From: Oscillospiraceae bacterium
GTDB lineage: Bacteria; Bacillota; Clostridia; Oscillospirales; Ruminococcaceae
Assembly: GCA_017394565.1 (NCBI GenBank)
Contig: JAFPXW010000147.1
Coordinates: 1-6,874 of the forward strand
DNA: 6,874 bases
Direction: 5' to 3'
The notes below the pieces were generated by a model, which worked only from the letters and a program-made list of their open reading frames with translations, made no database searches and was not told the DNA's origin. The position numbers and the translations under genes were made by a program. Below, piece by piece: positions 1-4,898 of the stretch (position 1 is its first letter; every line of letters begins with the position of its first letter).

Positions 1-5
1 GAAAT

Positions 6-20
6 AATACAATTTGTATT
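6..20. promoter_or_regulatory. 15-bp AT-rich palindrome, possible operator
   Basis: AATACAA, one T, then TTGTATT form a perfect inverted repeat that ends 34 bases before the start codon of the GGDEF gene. A 5-bp hairpin (AGGAT at 24-28, ATCCT at 33-37) follows just before the ribosome-binding site. The position suits a repressor-binding site, but no matching regulator is visible and AT-rich palindromes arise readily by chance. Confidence 0.3.
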
Positions 21-41
21 TATAGGATGCAGATCCTGATC

Positions 42-46
42 GGAGG
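42..46 (+). promoter_or_regulatory. Ribosome-binding site deciding the start of the GGDEF gene
   Basis: GGAGG lies 8 bases before the ATG at 55. The upstream in-frame GTG begins on the last base of this motif, so it cannot use it. Confidence 0.85.
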
Positions 47-54
47 TGAACGCC

Positions 55-1998
55 ATGCACGACAAGCCTATCCATATCGCCGTCATTGTTTCGACGCTTG
101 ACGAAGAATATCAAAGCGGTATCCTACAGGGTGTCCGCCAGTATGCGTTCGCCAACAGCGTCACGCTCGAGCATTTCGTTGCGTTCGGCAACATCGGCAG
201 CGACATCAGCCACGACATCGGCGAGTATAACATCTTTTCCCTCGCCAATCTCCGCCGGTTCGACGGCATCATCCTCGTCATCAATACCATTCAGGATGCA
301 GAATGCCTCCAGACCGTCGTCAACCGCGTCCGCGAATCCGGCGTGCCTGCCGTCTGCATCGACAAGGACGTCGAGGGGCTCTACAGCATCGGCATCGACA
401 ACGAATCCGCGATGTACCGCATGGTCGAGCATTTTATCGTGCATCACGGCTTCACGCGGATCAACTACATCTCCGGCCCCGACACCAACGCCGAGAGCGT
501 CCTGCGCCTGAAGGCCTACCGCGCGGCGCTTGCCGACCACGGCATCCTGGACGAGGACGAGCGCATCTACCGCGGTCACTTCGTGTCGAAGGACGGCACC
601 CTCGCTGTGCAGAAATTCCTTGCATCGCCGCTGGAGCTGCCGCAGGCCATCGTCTGCGCCAATGACAATATGGCTGTCGCCGCCGTCAACGCCCTCATGA
701 TCAAGGGCTACAGCGTGCCGGAGGACATTGCGGTGTCCGGTTTCGATTATACGAAGAATGCCCAGAACTACGCGCCTTCCATGACTTCCGTCGAACGTCC
801 GACGGCACAGGTCGGGATGCTGGCGTGTCAGAAGATCATGGATCACATCGACGGCAAGCCGCAGGAGCGCGTCACCACGATGGAAACGCACTGCCGGTTC
901 TCCCAGAGCTGCGGATGCAGCGCCGCGCCGCCGATGGACACGATGGAATTCAAGAAGCACAACTACTCCGTGCTGGAGTCCTTCTCGAATGACGTTTCCC
1001 TCGCAAGCCGTCTGGCTTCCGCCCTCGCGGAATGCGACAGCATGGAGGATTATACCGCAGAGCTGCGGCGATTCGTGCCGGAGTTTCAGTGCAGGGAGTT
1101 TTACCTGTGCCTGTGCGACAGCTGGAATCAGGGCATCTTGGCGGATGAGACGGAGGAAAATTACCTCATGCACATCCTCTCGCCCGATCACTTCATCACA
1201 GAGGGCTACGGCGACACGATCATGGTGCCGCTGGCGTACAAGGACGGGCAGTTCCTCACAGTCCCGGATTTTCCGGCGGAGGAAATGCTGCCGGATCTGT
1301 TCGACAAGAACAATCCGCCCGGCAATTATTACTTCGTGCCGCTGCACTTCCGCGAACGCACGATGGGCTACATCGTCATCAAGGACAGCGATTTCCCGAT
1401 CTCCAGCCGTTTGTTCCACAGCTGCGTGATGGACATTGCCAATTCGCTGGAGAGCGTGCGCAAGATCATCTGTCTGGACCGTGTCACCCGGAAGCTCAAC
1501 AAACTCTACACGGTCGATACCCTCGCCAATATCAACAACCGCAACGGTTTCCGCATCAATACGCAGAATGCCTACCAATACTGCATTGACGCGCAGAAGC
1601 CCGTGATGCTCATGTTCCTCGACATGGACGGCCTGAAGACCATCAACGACACCTACGGCCACAAAGCCGGTGACGTTGCCATTGCGTCGATGGCGGAAGT
1701 CCTGCGCACGGCGTGTGCGGATGGTGAAGTCTGCTGCCGGTTCGGCGGCGATGAATTCATCATTTTCGCCGCGGACTACACGGAGGAACGCGCCGAAGCA
1801 CTCGGCAAACACATCCGCGAACTACTCACCAAAATGAACGAAGAACGCGATTTTCCCTATACTCTCTCTACTTCTCTGGGCTACCATATCACCGTACCGG
1901 AGGCAGGCATGAACCTGTTCCAGCTTGTCACCATCGCTGATAACATCATGTACACGGAGAAGAAGAAAAAAAAGACTTCGCGCTATTTAAAAAGATGA
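55..1998 (+). CDS. LacI-type sensor domain fused to GGDEF diguanylate cyclase
   Basis: This is a 647-residue soluble protein, probably a ligand-controlled diguanylate cyclase that makes c-di-GMP from two GTP. Residues about 5-275 look like the sugar-binding domain of LacI/GalR regulators (periplasmic-binding-protein fold 3): an IHIAVIVS first strand, AIVCANDNMAV near 200-208 and a GFDY turn at 229-232. The DNA-binding helix-turn-helix that precedes this domain in LacI is absent. No signal peptide or membrane segment is visible, so ligand sensing should be cytoplasmic. An SCGC motif (285-288) ends this domain. A middle region of about 300-480 is unassigned and may be GAF-like. The GGDEF domain covers about 485-640, with metal-binding Asp in FLDMDG (521-526), INDTYGH and an intact GGDEF at 564-568. 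The RxxD inhibitory site is replaced by ADGE. I chose the ATG at 55 over an in-frame GTG at 46 because GGAGG at 42-46 lies 8 bases before the ATG and overlaps the GTG. The fusion is confident; the ligand is unknown. Confidence 0.93.
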   Translation: MHDKPIHIAVIVSTLDEEYQSGILQGVRQYAFANSVTLEHFVAFGNIGSDISHDIGEYNIFSLANLRRFDGIILVINTIQDAECLQTVVNRVRESGVPAVCIDKDVEGLYSIGIDNESAMYRMVEHFIVHHGFTRINYISGPDTNAESVLRLKAYRAALADHGILDEDERIYRGHFVSKDGTLAVQKFLASPLELPQAIVCANDNMAVAAVNALMIKGYSVPEDIAVSGFDYTKNAQNYAPSMTSVERPTAQVGMLACQKIMDHIDGKPQERVTTMETHCRFSQSCGCSAAPPMDTMEFKKHNYSVLESFSNDVSLASRLASALAECDSMEDYTAELRRFVPEFQCREFYLCLCDSWNQGILADETEENYLMHILSPDHFITEGYGDTIMVPLAYKDGQFLTVPDFPAEEMLPDLFDKNNPPGNYYFVPLHFRERTMGYIVIKDSDFPISSRLFHSCVMDIANSLESVRKIICLDRVTRKLNKLYTVDTLANINNRNGFRINTQNAYQYCIDAQKPVMLMFLDMDGLKTINDTYGHKAGDVAIASMAEVLRTACADGEVCCRFGGDEFIIFAADYTEERAEALGKHIRELLTKMNEERDFPYTLSTSLGYHITVPEAGMNLFQLVTIADNIMYTEKKKKKTSRYLKR

Positions 1999-2030
1999 TA
2001 GCAGTATAAATATTTTTATTATCGAAAACG

Positions 2031-2070
2031 ATTTCCCTCCCTGCCGGTTCTGGCAGAGAGGGAAATTTTT
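2031..2070 (+). terminator. Intrinsic terminator of the GGDEF gene
   Basis: ATTTCCCTC (2031-2039) pairs perfectly with GAGGGAAAT (2058-2066). Inside it CTGCC (2041-2045) pairs with GGCAG (2052-2056) across one C/A mismatch, leaving a 6-base loop. The T-run at 2066-2070 follows directly. It starts 32 bases after the stop codon. On the - strand the stem is followed only by CGTTTT, so it would be a weaker terminator for the converging operon. Confidence 0.85.
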
Positions 2071-2101
2071 GGATTTATATGAAATGTTTGCCGGAAAGTT
2101 T

Positions 2102-2617
2102 TCACCCAATTTTTGGCAATATAAACACCGCCACCGCATCCGCGGTGATGACCGCCAGCAGCAGTGTACCCAGTATCCCGACCCTGGCAGGTTTGGCCCA
2201 CGCCGCAAACTTCCGGCACGCCGGATGCACCAGATTCACCAACAGGAGCGCCAATCCGCCGAACAGCAGGGAACTGAGGAGCGAGATCCTCCCCTCGAAA
2301 TTCAACGGCCACTCGCCGTACCACCACGGCAGATAGCCGAGGGCTTTCTCCAGCGGATACGATGCCGCCAGCTCCAGCACCGTCGTCACGACCGTACTCA
2401 CCGCGAACACAAACGCCGGATGCGTGTGCTTCCGGAACAGCCACACCAGCAAAAGTCCCCCGAATCCATAGATCGGCAGCACCGGCAGGTGCAATACCCC
2501 ACGGTCGGAAAATTCCCGAAACATCGCGAATTCCAGAGCTTCCTCATACAGCCATCCGCAGAAACCGCACACCGTGAACTCGATCACATACGACAATACC
2601 AAAAAGAGGGGACGCAT
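2102..2617 (-). CDS. CmpB-family (putative ABC-transporter type IV) membrane protein
   Basis: This is a 171-residue integral membrane protein with about five hydrophobic segments (near 4-24, 44-61, 67-85, 111-130 and 147-167). It resembles the Firmicute family named CmpB or 'putative ABC-transporter type IV'. The matching features are a GWLYEE motif after the first helix (21-26), the stretch RGVLHLPVLPIYGFGG (39-54), and an aromatic segment WWYGEW followed by NFEGRISL (98-113). The family name is historical; transport has not been shown, and no ATPase gene is present here. The start at 2617 is supported by GGAGG five bases upstream. An in-frame ATG at 2647 overlaps the preceding ACT gene's stop (TGATG) but lacks a ribosome-binding site. 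It lies 29 bases after the ACT gene and is probably the last gene of the operon. Confidence 0.82.
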   Translation of the reverse strand: MRPLFLVLSYVIEFTVCGFCGWLYEEALEFAMFREFSDRGVLHLPVLPIYGFGGLLLVWLFRKHTHPAFVFAVSTVVTTVLELAASYPLEKALGYLPWWYGEWPLNFEGRISLLSSLLFGGLALLLVNLVHPACRKFAAWAKPARVGILGTLLLAVITADAVAVFILPKIG

Positions 2618-2646
2618 TGTCCCCTCCTTCCTGTTTCCGGTCTGCA

Positions 2647-3078
2647 TCAGAGTGCCGCGATGTCAGCGGTGCTGACCATCTTGATGCCGGCATCTGCCAA
2701 TACCTGAGAAGCCTTCTTCTCATTGTCAACGTGCATGACGATGTAGGCATCCTTGCCGATGACGGTGATGCAGGCATAGAGGTAGTCGATGTTGACCTCC
2801 GCCTGTGCCATCAGTTCGGTGATCTTGGACAGTCCGCCCGGCTGGTCGTCCATCGCAATGCACATCACCTGCGTGATGGTGGACATGAAACCTGCCTCGC
2901 GCATGGCTTCCTGCGCCTTGTCGGTATCGGACACGATCATGCGCACGATGCCGAAATCCTTCGTATCCGCGAGGGACATGGCGCGAATGTCGATCTGCGC
3001 ATCCTTGAGCGTCTGCGTCACCTTGACAAGCTGTCCCGGCTTGTTCTCCATAAAGATCGAAAGCTGCTGTGTAGTCAT
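2647..3078 (-). CDS. Tandem ACT-domain amino-acid-binding protein
   Basis: This is a 143-residue protein made of two ACT domains (about 4-68 and 71-138) and nothing else. Each opens with the strand-turn typical of ACT: ENKPGQL at 11-17 and DDQPGGL at 77-83. ACT domains bind small ligands, usually amino acids, at subunit interfaces. Stand-alone double-ACT proteins of this length are commonly found beside indolepyruvate oxidoreductase and phenylacetate-CoA ligase genes in anaerobes. I infer that it senses an aromatic amino acid or a related metabolite; the sequence does not show which. The start at 3078 is supported by GGGAGG at 3087-3092, 8 bases upstream. An in-frame ATG at 3153 would add 25 residues without ACT character and follows only AAAAA. 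The 131-bp gap to iorB allows a separate promoter, but none is clear. Confidence 0.9.
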   Translation of the reverse strand: MTTQQLSIFMENKPGQLVKVTQTLKDAQIDIRAMSLADTKDFGIVRMIVSDTDKAQEAMREAGFMSTITQVMCIAMDDQPGGLSKITELMAQAEVNIDYLYACITVIGKDAYIVMHVDNEKKASQVLADAGIKMVSTADIAAL

Positions 3079-3086
3079 AGTCAGTA

Positions 3087-3092
3087 CCTCCC
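3087..3092 (-). promoter_or_regulatory. Ribosome-binding site deciding the start of the ACT gene
   Basis: GGGAGG (CCTCCC on +) lies 8 bases before the ATG at 3078. It rules out the longer ATG at 3153, which has no such motif. Confidence 0.85.
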
Positions 3093-3180
3093 TTATATTT
3101 GTTAGCATGAAAAACATGGAATCAGAAGTGTGCATATCCGCTTTTCCGGACATTTTTTAAACCGCGCGAAGCGCACCGCA

Positions 3181-3208
3181 ATTTCTCATTCCTCATTTCT
3201 CATTCCTA
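3181..3208. repeat. Tandem 14-bp repeat abutting the iorB stop codon
   Basis: Two head-to-tail copies, ATTTCTCATTCCTC (3181-3194) and ATTTCTCATTCCTA (3195-3208), match at 13 of 14 positions and end one base before the iorB stop codon. Next to them is a short GC-rich hairpin (GCGC at 3164-3167 and 3171-3174 around GAA). The rest of the 131-bp gap (3079-3209) shows no gene, terminator or convincing promoter. The whole resembles a small dispersed intergenic repeat, which I cannot confirm from one copy. Confidence 0.6.
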
Positions 3209-3209
3209 A

Positions 3210-3782
3210 TTACGCATTATATCCCAGCTCGAATGCCTTCTTATTCATCTCCACGAACGCCGGCTTGACGGTCTGCTCGATGGCGGTGATCCACTTGTCG
3301 TATTCGATGTGGAAGTGCTTTGCAAGCTGTCCCATCAGGACGATGTTGACCGCCTTGGGCGAACCTGCCTGCTCTGCGAGTGCGAGGGCATCCATGGCCT
3401 CGATCTGCACGCCCTTTGCGGTCAGTTCATCGAGGATGTTCTCCGGATACTCTGCCGCGCCGATGATGACCGGCATCGGATCGATGCGCTGGGTATTGGT
3501 GATGACGATGCCGCCCTTCTTGAGCAGATGCGCGTATCTTGCGGCTTCGATGCGCTCGAACGAGATGACGAAATCCGCTTCACCGGACTGTACGACCGGA
3601 GAATACACCTTGTCGCCGTAGCGCACATAAGTGATGACCGAGCCGCCGCGCTGGCTCATGCCGTGAACTTCGGATACCTTGATATCATAGCCCTCATTGA
3701 CAAGCACCTTGCCAAGAAGCTTACTTGCGAGCAGCGAACCCTGTCCGCCGACACCGCAGATGACAATGCCTTTTGTTTCCAT
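3210..3782 (-). CDS. iorB: Indolepyruvate:ferredoxin oxidoreductase, beta subunit
   Basis: This is a 190-residue protein, the usual length for IorB. Together with IorA it forms the enzyme that oxidatively decarboxylates indolepyruvate and other aryl-pyruvates with CoA, giving aryl-acetyl-CoA, CO2 and reduced ferredoxin. It belongs to the gamma-type domain family of 2-oxoacid:ferredoxin oxidoreductases. The signs are a glycine-rich GVGGQGS at 10-16 after the first strand, and EVHGMSQRGGSV at 38-49, the most diagnostic block of the family. It carries no cysteine cluster; the Fe-S centres are in IorA. The start codon has AAAGGAG about 10 bases upstream. It follows the membrane-protein gene by 23 bases, so the two are probably co-transcribed. 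The odd point is its separation from iorA by two genes and about 1.1 kb. Confidence is high for the family; the preferred aryl-pyruvate is not determined by sequence. Confidence 0.95.
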   Translation of the reverse strand: METKGIVICGVGGQGSLLASKLLGKVLVNEGYDIKVSEVHGMSQRGGSVITYVRYGDKVYSPVVQSGEADFVISFERIEAARYAHLLKKGGIVITNTQRIDPMPVIIGAAEYPENILDELTAKGVQIEAMDALALAEQAGSPKAVNIVLMGQLAKHFHIEYDKWITAIEQTVKPAFVEMNKKAFELGYNA

Positions 3783-3805
3783 GTGCGTTTTACTCCTTTG
3801 ATCGT

Positions 3806-4345
3806 TTATGATTTACCGTATATTTTTGAAAAAATACCAAATGCACCAAGTCCTGCAAACAGGTAGCCTTTCAATACAGCAAAGACAAATTTTCCTTTGA
3901 TTTCCAGAACGTCCAGAAACTCGTACAATCTGGTAACACATTCTGCAAACGTAATATCGCCGTCCTCTTGCAGAACTTTATGAAATTGTCCTGCCCATGC
4001 AAGATGAACACCGAGATACACTGCGATCAGGCAGATCAGAATGCATCCGATCACGCCATACTGATTATCGCCCTCACCGCCGAATTTATCATACATGAAG
4101 AACACGCCCATGACGATCACAGCGCCGACAAGTGACCATGTATAGCCCAGCATTCCGATGCCGAACCACGCAAAGATGCCGGGGATCGCACCGAGCGCCG
4201 CACCGAGGATCGCAAGCCACGGGACGTTCTCAGTCTGTTTCGGTTCAGCGTTATGCTTCGCCATATTCGCCAGCAATTCATCGAGCGCCTGCTGTTCCTC
4301 CGGTGTCATATTCGCACGGGATTCCGCGAGTTTCTGTTCATCCAT
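3806..4345 (-). CDS. Small four-helix membrane protein of unknown function
   Basis: I do not recognise this 179-residue protein. The N-terminus (1-40) is charged and probably helical (MTPEEQQALDELLANM). Three strongly hydrophobic segments follow, near 42-63, 65-85 and 97-118. A soluble stretch (119-152) comes next, with one cysteine and many acidic residues, and then a fourth hydrophobic segment near 155-172. It has no signal peptide, enzyme motif or metal-binding cluster. The start at 4345 is supported by GGAGGG at 4354-4359, 8 bases upstream; an earlier in-frame start at 4393 has no such support. Its first 8 bases overlap the end of the C_GCAxxG_C_C gene, and it ends 23 bases before iorB, so translation and transcription are probably coupled on both sides. 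Its 3' half seems more AT-rich than its neighbours. A role tied to the oxidoreductase is possible from position only. Confidence 0.85.
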   Translation of the reverse strand: MDEQKLAESRANMTPEEQQALDELLANMAKHNAEPKQTENVPWLAILGAALGAIPGIFAWFGIGMLGYTWSLVGAVIVMGVFFMYDKFGGEGDNQYGVIGCILICLIAVYLGVHLAWAGQFHKVLQEDGDITFAECVTRLYEFLDVLEIKGKFVFAVLKGYLFAGLGAFGIFSKIYGKS

Positions 4346-4703
4346 GCAGGATACCCTCCAGCGCCCGAACGGCATTGCGCACGCATTCGTCACACGGGCA
4401 GAGAACCTTTCCGGTGGTCACGCCTTTGAGATCCTTGCAGACAGACGCGCCGCAGAGGGTTTCAAATTCCTGATGCAGTGCCTTGGCCTGCATCATATTG
4501 CCGCCCAGCAGTCCCAGCACCATGCCTGCGCCCACGAGCGCACCGCACGTTGCCTGCATTCCGCCCATTCCGGCACCGAACGTTTTGCCGAGCCTTGTGA
4601 GCTGTTCCTCGCTCAGCTCCAGCACATCCGCATAGCTGAGCAAGACTGCCTGACAGCAGTTATTCGAGCGCTTGAGAAGCGCTGCTTTTTCGATTCTGTC
4701 CAT
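4338..4703 (-). CDS. C_GCAxxG_C_C family cysteine-rich protein
   Basis: This is a 121-residue soluble protein of the C_GCAxxG_C_C family, found mainly in anaerobes and presumed to bind a metal or act in redox chemistry; its true function is not established. The family's spaced cysteines are present: CC at 16-17 (NNCCQAVL), Cys53 in the glycine-rich block FGAGMGGMQATCGALVGAG (42-60), Cys84 and Cys89, and the C-terminal CPCDEC (102-107). The length is normal for the compact form of the family. GGGAG lies five bases before the ATG. It follows iorA after a 195-bp gap filled with hairpins, and its end overlaps the start of the next membrane-protein gene by 8 bases. A role in electron transfer or cofactor handling for the ferredoxin-linked oxidoreductase is an inference from position. 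Family assignment is fairly sure. Confidence 0.88.
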   Translation of the reverse strand: MDRIEKAALLKRSNNCCQAVLLSYADVLELSEEQLTRLGKTFGAGMGGMQATCGALVGAGMVLGLLGGNMMQAKALHQEFETLCGASVCKDLKGVTTGKVLCPCDECVRNAVRALEGILHG

Positions 4704-4823
4704 TGTTTCTCCCTATATGGTGATGCGGAGAGAGGGAGGGATTTTTGTCGGCTTGCGCCGACTCAGGGGCTTTGCCCCTAAACAATGCTAACAACTTAGC
4801 AAATTGAACAAGCGTCCTTCTTT

Positions 4824-4847
4824 CCCCCATCCCCCAACCCCCTTCCC
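4824..4847 (-). other. G-quadruplex motif in the iorA downstream transcript
   Basis: On the - strand, which is the coding strand of the operon, four G-tracts of 3, 5, 5 and 5 bases are separated by loops of only 2 bases (AA, TT, AT). This fits the classic G3+N1-7 quadruplex rule. The tract at 4838-4842 can instead pair in the adjacent hairpin, so the two structures compete. Confidence 0.6.
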
Positions 4848-4865
4848 AGGAAGGGGGCTTTACTT

Positions 4866-4897
4866 GCAGGGGGCTGCGCCCCCTGCACCCGCATGAT
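4866..4897. repeat. GC-rich hairpin repeat, copy 3' of iorA
   Basis: This 32-base unit matches 6724-6755 at 25 of 32 positions in the same orientation, including 13 identical bases in a row (CCCTGCACCCGCA). It contains most of the perfect 10-bp stem at 4865-4887. It ends one base before the iorA stop codon. Confidence 0.6.
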
Positions 4898-4898
4898 T

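Larger units (their letters stand above)
4704..4898. repeat. Gene-free 195-bp gap packed with hairpins and a G-rich tract
   Basis: No gene is seen here. From left to right on +, the gap holds four hairpins and a C-rich tract. The hairpins are GTCGGC/GCCGAC (4747-4762), AGGGGC/GCCCCT (4765-4779), TGCTAA/TTAGCA (4786-4801) and GAAGGGGG pairing with the C-tract (4838-4857). The C-rich tract lies at 4824-4847. A perfect 10-bp stem TGCAGGGGGC/GCCCCCTGCA (4865-4887) sits 11 bases after the iorA stop. None is followed by a T-run on the - strand, so none is a standard terminator for iorA. The layout resembles a mosaic of dispersed intergenic repeats, but copy number elsewhere is unknown. Confidence 0.6.

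Noticed and set aside
124..1812. 562-codon open frame antisense to the sensor-cyclase gene
   Set aside because: The + strand protein has clear LacI-type and GGDEF motifs. The antisense product is rich in His, Arg and Val, has no recognisable domain, and is the usual shadow of a GC-rich gene.
1966..1973. Run of eight A near the end of the GGDEF gene as a programmed slippage site
   Set aside because: It encodes a Lys-rich tail after the last GGDEF helix. Slippage would change only a few terminal residues and no downstream frame is joined.
2069..2707. 212-codon + strand frame opposite the CmpB-family gene
   Set aside because: It has Gln/Arg/His-rich composition with no domain. The opposite strand encodes a coherent five-helix membrane protein with a good start.
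3079..3153. N-terminal extension of the ACT protein from the ATG at 3153
   Set aside because: There is no ribosome-binding site at the upstream ATG, the added residues do not belong to an ACT fold, and the internal start has GGGAGG at ideal spacing.
4747..4779. Hairpins as an intrinsic terminator of iorA
   Set aside because: On the - strand these stems are followed by A-rich or mixed sequence. The T-run lies on the wrong side, so they do not fit the intrinsic terminator pattern.
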